From NCBI GenBank assembly GCA_000433735.1, contig HF998353.1:92919-118694 (forward strand): a DNA stretch of 25,776 nt. Reading direction: 5' to 3'. Shown piece by piece: positions 15,816-23,795 of the stretch (positions are counted from its first letter, which is position 1; the number at the start of each line of letters is the position of its first letter). Below the pieces are notes generated by a model that was not told the DNA's origin, searched no databases, and saw nothing but the letters and a program-made list of their open reading frames with translations. Origin of the DNA: Clostridium sp. CAG:167. GTDB taxonomy: Bacteria > Bacillota > Clostridia > Lachnospirales > Lachnospiraceae. The translations under genes and the position numbers were made by a program.

Positions 15816-15841
15816 CAAAATTAACTGTATCACTAGGTTAA

Positions 15842-15870
15842 ATTATATCATCCAACATACGAAAAATCAA
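15842..15870 (-). promoter_or_regulatory. Strong sigma-A promoter of the rimP-nusA-infB-ribF operon
   Basis: On the minus strand, -35 TTGATT (15865-15870) and a consensus -10 TATAAT (15842-15847) are separated by 17 bases, with TG one base upstream of the -10 as an extended element. Transcription should start near 15835, giving a leader of about 73 bases. Confidence 0.85.
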
Positions 15871-15901
15871 GGGTTTTTAGGGAATTTTTTCCACTTTTTG
15901 C

Positions 15902-16129
15902 TTATTCTCCGCTTTTTTTCGACAATTCCCTGGCTTTTTTTACCGCCCGTATCCCCATAAAGATCAAAATCACATACAAAACAAAGGATACCGCCAGCTG
16001 CCACGTCATATAAAAACCGCCATGACGCCAGAACGAACGAATATCAATTCCTATACACACAGCCGTACACACAAAACTAAGCAGTGCATTCCGTATGTAT
16101 TTTCTCTTTTCTCTCGCTTCAAAATCCAT
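15902..16129 (-). CDS. Small two-helix membrane protein of unknown function
   Basis: This 75-residue protein is not recognised. It starts with a charged segment (MDFEAREKRKYIRN), then has two hydrophobic segments (about 15-30 and 42-60) and ends with a basic tail (KKARELSKKSGE). The pattern suggests a small integral membrane protein with both ends cytoplasmic. The ATG follows GGAGGG at about 16134-16139. It begins only 15 bases after the kinase-like gene and is probably co-transcribed with it. The nearest downstream element is the rimP promoter, and no strong terminator lies between. Confidence 0.75.
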   Translation of the reverse strand: MDFEAREKRKYIRNALLSFVCTAVCIGIDIRSFWRHGGFYMTWQLAVSFVLYVILIFMGIRAVKKARELSKKSGE

Positions 16130-16144
16130 GTCAGCCCTCCTGAC

Positions 16145-16972
16145 TTATTTTGCAAAAAAATCAAGGATCACTTCGGCTTTTTTATCCGGATACTCCAGAT
16201 ATTTAAAACCAAACTCTTTTTCTACCGCCTCAAACACATCTTCCGCAGCTATCTGCACACTGCCCTGCTCTACAAACTGTACCGGTGCAAATACGGCCTC
16301 TTCCTTTAAGAGTTCTTTCCACTTCTTCAGTCCGGAAACAAGGATGAACTTATTGTGAATCGGTGTCACAAGGATCTCTCCCTCATCTTTGGCTTCTTCT
16401 GCCGGGTACAGAGATTTCGGATTTAGCTTTGCCTGTGACATAACCTTTTCTTCCACCCCTTTCAGGATCTGCTCTGCAATCTGATCCGGCGTGGCATAAG
16501 TACTTTCAATCACAAGATCGTAATTGTTCAGGTTCAGGTAGTCTGTCTGATACAAATCTGAAAACCTTTTCTTCTCCATCAGCTGTCTTTTAATAAGATC
16601 TGCCTTAGCAGTAGCCGGATCGTTATAAGACTCGGATACACGGTTATCATTGTAAACTCTTCTTCCTGCCTCTGTCATATCTGCCAGCAGGAACACCTTA
16701 AAACTGTCCGGAATAAAATGCCAGCCCATGCGGGAGTCAAAAATAGTTGAATCCAGTTCTTTGCCAAGACGGATACTTCTCTCATCCAGCATATCATCAA
16801 TGCTTTTATCCTTCTTTGCCAGTTCGTTCAATTCCACCACCGTAATGCCTTTCTCCTCAGCAATCTCACGGAATAAAACTCCATTAGAAATAATATCGTA
16901 TCCATTTTCTTTTAAAATCTTGCAGACACTGGACTTACCACTGCCCAATGTACCTGTTATGCTTATGTTCAT
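16145..16972 (-). CDS. Cytidylate-kinase-like P-loop protein with extra C-terminal domain
   Basis: The N-terminal about 180 residues are a P-loop nucleotide kinase of the cytidylate-kinase-like family. The Walker A is GTLGSGKSS (7-15). The segment FDSRMGWHFIPDSFKVFLLAD (78-98) is the family's characteristic middle motif. The substrate is not known; this is unlikely to be the housekeeping Cmk. The last about 80 residues (195-275) do not belong to the kinase and resemble a small separate domain containing TPIHNKFILVSGLKKW. I chose the ATG at 16970-16972 (275 residues) because AGGAGG (16979-16984) lies 6 bases upstream; a start seven codons earlier would overlap that site. It follows tRNA-Glu and its terminator-like hairpin and precedes a small membrane protein gene. 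Confidence 0.85.
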   Translation of the reverse strand: MNISITGTLGSGKSSVCKILKENGYDIISNGVLFREIAEEKGITVVELNELAKKDKSIDDMLDERSIRLGKELDSTIFDSRMGWHFIPDSFKVFLLADMTEAGRRVYNDNRVSESYNDPATAKADLIKRQLMEKKRFSDLYQTDYLNLNNYDLVIESTYATPDQIAEQILKGVEEKVMSQAKLNPKSLYPAEEAKDEGEILVTPIHNKFILVSGLKKWKELLKEEAVFAPVQFVEQGSVQIAAEDVFEAVEKEFGFKYLEYPDKKAEVILDFFAK

Positions 16973-16990
16973 AAGAAACCTCCTAAAATT

Positions 16991-17025
16991 CAAAACAGAC
17001 CCTACATAATATATGTAAGGTCTGT
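16991..17025 (-). terminator. Terminator-like hairpin between tRNA-Glu and the kinase-like gene
   Basis: ACAGACCTTACAT pairs with ATGTAGGGTCTGT over 13 bp with one T-G pair and a 5-base loop (stem positions 16995-17007 and 17013-17025). On the minus strand the stem is followed by TTTTG. It probably ends the tRNA transcript, and partial read-through would express the kinase-like gene, whose ribosome-binding site starts within about 10 bases. Confidence 0.7.
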
Positions 17026-17037
17026 CTGATTAAGTAG

Positions 17038-17109
17038 TAGTCCGTAGGGGAATCGAACCCCTGTTTCTGCCGTGAGAGGGCAGCGTCTTAGCCGCTTGAC
17101 CAACGGACC
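17038..17109 (-). tRNA. tRNA-Glu, anticodon CTC
   Basis: The minus strand reads GGTCCGT for the acceptor and ACGGACT on the other side, with a G-T pair at position 1-72 and discriminator A. The D-arm is GTCAAGCGGCTAAGAC. The anticodon arm is CTGCC-CTCTCAC-GGCAG, so the anticodon is CTC, reading GAG. The T-arm is AGGGG-TTCGATT-CCCCT. The gene is 72 bases long and no CCA is encoded, since CTA follows the discriminator. Confidence 0.95.
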
Positions 17110-17113
17110 ATCA

Positions 17114-17191
17114 ACAATGAATACTATACTACAGGTCTTTAAAAAATGCAACCCTTTTTTTAACTTTTTTACATTTTTTTGTATTCATTGT
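17114..17191. repeat. 11-bp inverted repeat around the tRNA-Glu promoter
   Basis: ACAATGAATAC (17114-17124) and GTATTCATTGT (17181-17191) are perfect inverted copies 56 bases apart. The first copy overlaps the -10 and transcription start of tRNA-Glu and the second lies just past the polC terminator. The interval is very AT-rich. Confidence 0.6.
17123..17151 (-). promoter_or_regulatory. Promoter of tRNA-Glu
   Basis: On the minus strand, -35 TTGCAT (17146-17151) and -10 TATAGT (17123-17128) are 17 bases apart. Transcription should start near 17116, a few bases before the tRNA 5' end. Confidence 0.75.
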
Positions 17192-17192
17192 C

Positions 17193-17212
17193 AAAAACAG
17201 CGTTTTTACGCC
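17193..17212 (-). terminator. Short terminator overlapping the polC stop codon
   Basis: On the minus strand GGCGT pairs with ACGCT around a 4-base AAAA loop (17199-17212), followed by TGTTTTT. The stem is only 5 bp with one G-T pair, so it is probably weak. The hairpin includes the polC stop codon. Confidence 0.45.
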
Positions 17213-20200
17213 ATTAAATCCAGCAAAGAAATCTGATCGCTAAGGGGTAGATTGTCCAATAAATGCATTTCCCGCATTTTGTCTACAATGGTACCGCTGA
17301 CTTTACTTCGATTTTTAAAGTTTTCGCAGGATGAAAACGGACCATCTTTGGCTGCCTCCACCACACCTTCTGCCGCCTTATCTCCCATTCCATCAATGGA
17401 ATTCAGAGCCGGCATCAATTTTCCGTCTACGATCTGGAAATGTTTTGCTTTGGCAGTAAATATATCAATCGGGGTAAATTCATACCCTCTTGCGTACATT
17501 TCCTGTACGATTTTCATGTCTCCATAGGCATCCTGCTCTTTTTTGCTCAACTGATCCTTGCGTTTTTTGTAATCTTTCATCGTTGCTTCCAGTTTTTCCC
17601 TGCCCTGGCACATGATCTCATAGTCAAAGGCTTTTGCTCGGATACTGAAAAATGCCGCATAATAGGCAAGAGGATAATAAACTTTAAAATAAGCAATTCT
17701 GAATGCCATCATAACATAGGCTACCGCATGGGCTTTCGGGAACATGTACTTGATCTTTCCACAAGACTCAATGTACCAGTCCGGCACACCGGCTTCTTTC
17801 ATAGTCTCCTTCCACTCATCCCACTGTGGCACTTTACCCTTTGCCACCAGTCCTTTACGAACCTTTTCCATAATATTAAAGGCTGTGCCGTTTTCCACAC
17901 CGGTATGGATCAGGTAAGTCATAATATCATCTCGGGTACAGATGGCCGTAGACAGGGTACAGTCACCCCTGGCAATATAATACTGGGCGTTATTCAGCCA
18001 TACATCGGTTCCATGGGACAAACCGGAAATGCGAACCAGATCCGAAAAGTTTTTCGGCTTGGTATCCCGGAGCATCTGCATAACAAAATCTGTACCAAAT
18101 TCCGGAATCCCAAGACTTCCCAGGTCACATCCCATCAGATCATCCGGCGTTACTCCCAGTGCACTGGTATCCGCAAACAGTGAAAGCACCATAGGATCAT
18201 CCAGGCCGATGGTAACGGCGTCTACTCCGGTAATATCCTCCAGCATGCGGATCATGGTAGGATCGTCGTGTCCCAATATATCAAGTTTCAGCAGGTTGTG
18301 GTCAATAGAGTGGTAGTCAAAATGGGTAGTGATAATGGATGTTTCCATATCATTGGCCGGATGCTGTACCGGTGTAAATGTGTAAATATCCCAGCCCATA
18401 GGAAGTACTACGATACCTCCCGGGTGCTGGCCGGTAGCTCTCCTGACTCCCACACAGCCCTGCAGCAGTCTTTCAATCTCTACGGTCCGTTTATGTTCAC
18501 CCCGCTCTTCAAAGTAATTTTTTACATAACCATAGGCGGTTTTGTCTGCCAGTGTTCCGATAGTTCCTGCACGGAATGTCTGTCCGGCTCCAAAGATTAC
18601 CTCTGTATAACTGTGGGCCTTACTCTGGTACTCACCTGAAAAGTTCAAATCGATGTCCGGCTCTTTATCTCCATAGAACCCAAGGAATGTCTCAAATGGA
18701 ATATCATGACCATCCCTTACCAGTTCCTCTCCACAGATCGGACATTTCTTTGGCGGCATATCAAATCCGGAACTTCCTGCATAGGCCTTTACTTCTTCCG
18801 AATCAAAATCGGAATAATGGCACTTGGCACAATAATAGTGGGCCGGCAGCGGATTTACTTCTGTAATACCCGACATAGTGGCTACAAAAGAGGAACCTAC
18901 CGATCCTCTGGAGCCCACCAGATAGCCATCCTCATTGGATTTCCATACCAGTTTCTGAGCAATGATATACATAACGGCAAATCCATTTTTAATGATGGAA
19001 TTCAACTCATGTTCCAGCCGCTCTGACACCTGCACCGGCAGATCTTCTCCATACATGGAGTGGGCCTTGCGGTAACAGATATCCCTTAATTCCTGATCGG
19101 AATTCGGAATGACCGGAGGGCATTTATCCGGATAAACCGGGCTCATAGGTTCAATGCAGTCGGCAATGCGGTTTGTATTGGTCACTACCACTTCGATGGC
19201 TTTTTCTTCGCCCAGATAAGAAAACTCCTCCAGCATTTCCTCGGTAGTCCGAAGATACAGTGGTGGCTGATTATCATCTGCCATTTTTTTACCGGCAAAC
19301 AAAATTCGGCGGTAAATCTCATCTTCCGGATCCAGAAAATGTACATCACAGGTGGCGCACACCGGTTTGTTGTATTTTTCACCCAGTTTTACAATCCTGC
19401 GGTTGATCTCTCTTAAATCCTCCCAGTTGTTAAAGTTTTCATAGGCTTCTTTTTCTGAATGAAGCATAAACTCATTGTTGGCTACCGGCTGTATCTCCAG
19501 ATAATCATAAAAATTAACCAGTTCCTCAATCCGCTCGTCATCTGCCTCCTCCCGCAAAGCCGAAAAAAGTTCACCGGCTTCACAGGCCGAACCAAGGATC
19601 AGACCTTCCCGCCATTTCATCAGCTGGCTTTTGGGAATCCTTGGACGACGGTGAAAGTAATTTAAGTGGGCCATGGATACAAGGCGGTACAGATTCACTC
19701 GTCCCACCTCATTTTTCGCCAAGATGATAGCATGAAAACTTCTCTTTTTCTTTGTAATCTCCGGTGCGCAATGAGTCCTTTCGTACAACTGATCCAGATC
19801 CGTAATGCCTTCTTTTTCCAGCATCACGATAAGTTTTTCAAAAATTTCAGCGGTAGCTTCTGCATCTTCCACTGCCCGGTGATGATTTACCAGCGATATT
19901 TTCAGCACTTTGGCTACATTATCAAGTGTATATTTGGCAAGATGAGGGAAAAGCACACGGGCGATCCCCACTGTATCTACCACTGTAAACTCTGCTTCCA
20001 GATTCTGTTCTTTGCTTTTTTTCTGGATAAACGTGTAGTCAAACTCCGAGTTATGGGCTACCAGCACACATCCTTTACAAAATTCCAGAAATTCCGGCAG
20101 CACCGTCTCAATGGTTGGAGCATCTTTTACCATATCATTGGTAATACTTGTTACCTCTGTGATCCTTGGTGGAATCGGCACCTGGGGATTTACAAAGGTA

Positions 20201-21579
20201 CTGAACCGATCTGTAATGGAACCGTTTTCTACTTTGACTGCACCAAACTCAATGATGCGGTTTCTTGTGGCGGAAAAACCGGTGGTCTCCAGGTCAAACA
20301 CAACAAAGGATCCCTGTAGCGACTGTCCTTTTGAATTTAATACTGTATCAAATAAGTCATCCACCAGATATGCTTCACATCCATATATAACCTTAAAATC
20401 ATCCTTAAAATTCTGTGCGGTATGATACGCATCCGGGAACGCCTGTACCACACCATGGTCTGTAATGGCAATGGCCGGATGTCCCCAGTCGTGGGCTCTT
20501 TTTACTAACTGCGCGCAGTTAGTCATTCCATCCATGTCACTCATCTGGGTATGAGCATGGAGTTCCACTCTTTTTAACTTGCATGTGTCCTGACGGCCCT
20601 TGCGGAACTCTGCGATCTCTTTCATGGCATAGACCATGATACTGAGATCACCGTTATCGTATTTGTCTTCTTTTACCTCACCTCTGGCGCGGATATTATT
20701 CCCCCCTGCCAGCATTTCAAACAAAGATAATTCCTCTGCCAGATCCACTTTTACAAAAATCTTGCACATAATGGTATCTGTATAATCCGTCACACTGAAT
20801 GTAACCAGATATTTTTCACCGTTGGAAATCTCTCTTTTTTCTACATTCAGAATTTTTCCTTCAATAACCACTTCGCCGATCTCATCAACAATTTCCTTAA
20901 TGGGGATCCGCTCTCCCATTACATGATTTCCATAAAACACACCGGGATCTTTGGCAATTCTTTTCTTATTACTTTTCTGAGGCACAAATTTCTTTTTCGG
21001 TGTCTCCTTTATCTCTGCCTCCGGTTGTTCTTTCGGACGGATCACCGTGTATACTTCCGGCTGTTTCGGCGTGCGTTTTGCCTTTTCCACATAGTTAAAA
21101 CAGATCTTCACACTGCGATTAAATCGTTTTCTCATCATTCCCTCAAAGTATTCCTCAATCTCTCCACTGAGTTTGTGACACAAAAAATCATCATCGCAGG
21201 TGATCCGTATCTCATCCCCCTTAACTTCCATAGGATGGCTGCAGAATTTCATATACTCAATTTTATTTTTTTCACGGAGTTCCTCCTGCATGGATTCCCC
21301 GTACTGCTCTATGATCTTTGCCGTCTCCAAGGATTCCGTATAAGGATAAGAAATCTCCAGATGAGGATTCACACCGATGGAACGAAAAATCTGTCTGTAG
21401 AGCTTGTACTCCATATTTTTTAATGTACGATAATGCAAAAGCTGGTCACTTGTGCAATGAATAAGTGCCAGCATTTTTGTCTTAGATGCATTTACCTTTT
21501 CCACCTGAACTCCTGCAAACATATCATACATTTTATCGTCTACAGAAAGTTCCGGAAAAGCTTCAAAAAAACCTATCAC
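17206..21579 (-). CDS. polC: DNA polymerase III alpha subunit, PolC type
   Basis: PolC is the main replicative polymerase of low-GC Gram-positives. At 1457 residues it has the usual size. Domains in order: N-terminal domain (about 1-170), OB fold (about 235-320), split PHP domain beginning HAHTQMSDMDG (341-351), an inserted DEDDh 3'-5' exonuclease (about 424-580), and the polymerase core. The exonuclease shows FDLETTG (428-434), HNSEFD (509-514) and HHRAVEDA (566-573). The core has GSRGSVGSSF (889-898), the zinc site Cys917, Cys920, Cys946 and Cys949, and the palm motif EPDIDLNFSGEYQ (973-985) with catalytic Asp975 and Asp977. The start is GTG at 21577-21579, with AGGAGG just upstream. It follows ispG by 11 bases and closes the cdsA-polC cluster. 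Confidence 0.98.
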   Translation of the reverse strand: MIGFFEAFPELSVDDKMYDMFAGVQVEKVNASKTKMLALIHCTSDQLLHYRTLKNMEYKLYRQIFRSIGVNPHLEISYPYTESLETAKIIEQYGESMQEELREKNKIEYMKFCSHPMEVKGDEIRITCDDDFLCHKLSGEIEEYFEGMMRKRFNRSVKICFNYVEKAKRTPKQPEVYTVIRPKEQPEAEIKETPKKKFVPQKSNKKRIAKDPGVFYGNHVMGERIPIKEIVDEIGEVVIEGKILNVEKREISNGEKYLVTFSVTDYTDTIMCKIFVKVDLAEELSLFEMLAGGNNIRARGEVKEDKYDNGDLSIMVYAMKEIAEFRKGRQDTCKLKRVELHAHTQMSDMDGMTNCAQLVKRAHDWGHPAIAITDHGVVQAFPDAYHTAQNFKDDFKVIYGCEAYLVDDLFDTVLNSKGQSLQGSFVVFDLETTGFSATRNRIIEFGAVKVENGSITDRFSTFVNPQVPIPPRITEVTSITNDMVKDAPTIETVLPEFLEFCKGCVLVAHNSEFDYTFIQKKSKEQNLEAEFTVVDTVGIARVLFPHLAKYTLDNVAKVLKISLVNHHRAVEDAEATAEIFEKLIVMLEKEGITDLDQLYERTHCAPEITKKKRSFHAIILAKNEVGRVNLYRLVSMAHLNYFHRRPRIPKSQLMKWREGLILGSACEAGELFSALREEADDERIEELVNFYDYLEIQPVANNEFMLHSEKEAYENFNNWEDLREINRRIVKLGEKYNKPVCATCDVHFLDPEDEIYRRILFAGKKMADDNQPPLYLRTTEEMLEEFSYLGEEKAIEVVVTNTNRIADCIEPMSPVYPDKCPPVIPNSDQELRDICYRKAHSMYGEDLPVQVSERLEHELNSIIKNGFAVMYIIAQKLVWKSNEDGYLVGSRGSVGSSFVATMSGITEVNPLPAHYYCAKCHYSDFDSEEVKAYAGSSGFDMPPKKCPICGEELVRDGHDIPFETFLGFYGDKEPDIDLNFSGEYQSKAHSYTEVIFGAGQTFRAGTIGTLADKTAYGYVKNYFEERGEHKRTVEIERLLQGCVGVRRATGQHPGGIVVLPMGWDIYTFTPVQHPANDMETSIITTHFDYHSIDHNLLKLDILGHDDPTMIRMLEDITGVDAVTIGLDDPMVLSLFADTSALGVTPDDLMGCDLGSLGIPEFGTDFVMQMLRDTKPKNFSDLVRISGLSHGTDVWLNNAQYYIARGDCTLSTAICTRDDIMTYLIHTGVENGTAFNIMEKVRKGLVAKGKVPQWDEWKETMKEAGVPDWYIESCGKIKYMFPKAHAVAYVMMAFRIAYFKVYYPLAYYAAFFSIRAKAFDYEIMCQGREKLEATMKDYKKRKDQLSKKEQDAYGDMKIVQEMYARGYEFTPIDIFTAKAKHFQIVDGKLMPALNSIDGMGDKAAEGVVEAAKDGPFSSCENFKNRSKVSGTIVDKMREMHLLDNLPLSDQISLLDLMA

Positions 21580-21590
21580 CCGTCTCCCTC

Positions 21591-22643
21591 CTATTTCCAG
21601 TGATCTAATTCATATTTCAGTGCATTTAAAAGTTCTTCTTCCGGCACTTTACGAAGGATCTCGCCTTTTTTTATAAGAAGTCCCTCTCCTATGCCACCGG
21701 CGATTCCAAGATCTGCCTCTTTTGCTTCTCCCGGTCCGTTTACCACACAGCCCATGACTGCTACTTTTATATCCAGATGATCGTAGTTTTTTACCATCTC
21801 TTCTACTTTTGATGCCAGAGAGATCAGATCAATCTGGGTTCTGCCACAAGTAGGACAGGACACCACCGAAATACCTCCCTTTTTCAGTCCCAATGATTTT
21901 AGGATGGTTTTGGCTGCATAGATTTCCTGCACCGGATCTCCTGTCAGGGAAACCCGGATGGTATCTCCAATGCCCTGATATAAAATACAGCCGAGGCCGA
22001 CCGCAGACTTAATACTTCCTGTGTACACCGTGCCAGACTCTGTGATTCCCACATGAAGTGGATAGGGAAGTTTTTTAGCTGCCAGTTCATGAGCCTTGAT
22101 ACTCATCATGACATCCGATGACTTAATACTTACTACCAGATTATCATAACCAAACTTCTCGATCATGCCTACTTTCTGGCAGGCACTTTCCACAATTCCT
22201 TCCGCTGTCACACCATGATATTTTGCCACCAGATCCTTTTCCAGAGAACCGCTGTTAACTCCAACCCGGATCGGAATATTTTTTTCGCGGCAGCAATCTA
22301 CTACAGCCTGGATCCGTTCCGGACTTCCAATGTTGCCTGGATTGATCCGGATCTTGTCTGCCCCATTCTCTACTGATGCCATAGCAAGTCTATAGTCAAA
22401 ATGAATGTCTGCCACCAGTGGAATGTGTATCTCCTCTTTAATGTCTTTCAGAGCCTTTGCCGCTTCCATGGTCGGTACGGCACAGCGGATGATGTCGCAG
22501 CCAGCCTTCTCCAGTTCCAGAATCTGGGCAACGGTAGCTGTAACATCTTCTGTCTTCGTATTGGTCATAGACTGAATGGCAATGGGATTTTTTCCACCAA
22601 TTTTTACATTTCCGATGGACACTTCTTTTGTCAACATTCTCAT
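21591..22643 (-). CDS. ispG: (E)-4-hydroxy-3-methylbut-2-enyl diphosphate synthase
   Basis: IspG is the penultimate MEP-pathway enzyme, making HMBPP from MEcPP with a [4Fe-4S] cluster. The protein is 350 residues, normal for the short bacterial form. It contains NPIAIQSMTNTKTEDV (19-34) near the start and the cluster ligands Cys263 and Cys266 (SCPTCGRT), Cys299 and Glu306 (MGCVVNGPGE). The barrel portion includes ADIHFDYRLA (78-87) and IRINPGNIG (98-106). The ATG follows a GGGGGG-like site with 10 bases spacing. rseP ends 22 bases upstream and polC starts 11 bases downstream, so it should share their transcript. Confidence 0.97.
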   Translation of the reverse strand: MRMLTKEVSIGNVKIGGKNPIAIQSMTNTKTEDVTATVAQILELEKAGCDIIRCAVPTMEAAKALKDIKEEIHIPLVADIHFDYRLAMASVENGADKIRINPGNIGSPERIQAVVDCCREKNIPIRVGVNSGSLEKDLVAKYHGVTAEGIVESACQKVGMIEKFGYDNLVVSIKSSDVMMSIKAHELAAKKLPYPLHVGITESGTVYTGSIKSAVGLGCILYQGIGDTIRVSLTGDPVQEIYAAKTILKSLGLKKGGISVVSCPTCGRTQIDLISLASKVEEMVKNYDHLDIKVAVMGCVVNGPGEAKEADLGIAGGIGEGLLIKKGEILRKVPEEELLNALKYELDHWK

Positions 22644-22665
22644 GAATTAACTGCCCCCCTGTTTT

Positions 22666-23793
22666 TTATCTGAACAACTTCGTTACATCGTTTGCCATAA
22701 TAAATACCATAAGTGCCATAAGAAGCATAAAGCCACCGGCATTTACATAGGACTCAAATTTCTGTGGAAGCGGTTTTCTCCGGATCCATTCAATGATCAA
22801 AAACAAAAGTCTTCCACCATCCAGTGCAGGAACCGGGATCAGATTCATAACACCTAAGTTAGCGGATAACAAAATACTGATGATCAACAGATTAATTACT
22901 ACCGTGCCGGCTCCTTCTTTACTGCTTTCATTTACAGTCTGCCCCATTGTCTGGACAATACCTACCGGGCCGGAAATATCATCTTTGCTTACTTTTCCAG
23001 TGATCATCTGTCCCAGACTCTGTATCGTAGTGCTGATCCAGAATTTCACTTCATATGCAGAATAACGCAAGGTTCCCAGCACACCTACTTTTTCTCTCGG
23101 TGCCCCATAGGCAAATCCACAGCGGTAAACCTTTTTCCCATTAACAGTCGTTTCTTTCGGAGTCATAGTTAGGACCTTTTCCTGTCCCTGTCTGTTTACT
23201 GTCATAGTCACAGGCTCTGATGAAAATGGATGGAATACCGTATAATAACTGACTTCGCGATTTACAACAATCTTTGTATCATTGATGGAAGTGATCACAT
23301 CCCCACTCTGTAAACCAGCCTCTGCCGCAGATGAACCTGCTGTTACTTCTGTCACTTTCGCCGGATCGTAGCCAATGGTTCCAATCACAATGATTGCAAA
23401 TAGAAATGCAAGAACAAAGTTAAAAAATGGTCCCGCAAAAATAACTGCCATACGGGCATACACACTTTTCTTTCCAAAGGCTCTCTCATCCTCTACAGAC
23501 GTATCTTCCTCTCCCAGCATCATGCAGGAGCCGCCAAAGGGCAGAAGTTTCCATGAATACAGCGTATGATTTCCCTCTAATGGATGTTCATCAAAATACG
23601 CTGAACTCTTAAAGAAAAACACCTTGTAGCCATTCTCTGTCTTTCCCCAGGAGATCAATCTGGGACCCATCCCCAGAGAAAACTCAATCACCCCAATTTT
23701 ATTATATTTTGCTACAATAAAATGTCCAAACTCATGAAAAATGATAATAACACTAAATACTAATAGAGCCAGACATATATTACCAAACGACAT
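22666..23793 (-). CDS. rseP: Site-2-type intramembrane metalloprotease RseP
   Basis: RseP-family proteases cleave membrane substrates such as anti-sigma factors and signal-peptide remnants. The zinc motif HEFGH (20-24) lies in the first membrane helix and the third ligand is in NLIPVPALDGGR (317-328, Asp325). A PDZ domain (about 146-210; GLQSGDVITSINDTKI) and hydrophobic segments near 111-141, 297-325 and 350-366 complete the fold. I chose the ATG at 23791-23793 (375 residues), because GGAGGT (23798-23803) lies just upstream; an in-frame ATG at 23803-23805 overlaps that site. That site also overlaps the dxr stop codon, indicating coupling. Between the first helix and LPFGG (84-88) there is a longer-than-usual stretch (about 50-75). 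Confidence 0.94.
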   Translation of the reverse strand: MSFGNICLALLVFSVIIIFHEFGHFIVAKYNKIGVIEFSLGMGPRLISWGKTENGYKVFFFKSSAYFDEHPLEGNHTLYSWKLLPFGGSCMMLGEEDTSVEDERAFGKKSVYARMAVIFAGPFFNFVLAFLFAIIVIGTIGYDPAKVTEVTAGSSAAEAGLQSGDVITSINDTKIVVNREVSYYTVFHPFSSEPVTMTVNRQGQEKVLTMTPKETTVNGKKVYRCGFAYGAPREKVGVLGTLRYSAYEVKFWISTTIQSLGQMITGKVSKDDISGPVGIVQTMGQTVNESSKEGAGTVVINLLIISILLSANLGVMNLIPVPALDGGRLLFLIIEWIRRKPLPQKFESYVNAGGFMLLMALMVFIMANDVTKLFR

Positions 23794-23795
23794 AT

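Noticed and set aside
15850..15901. Terminator after the small membrane protein gene
   Set aside because: Only a 4-bp GGAA/TTCC pairing with no U tract is seen on the minus strand, so I did not call it.
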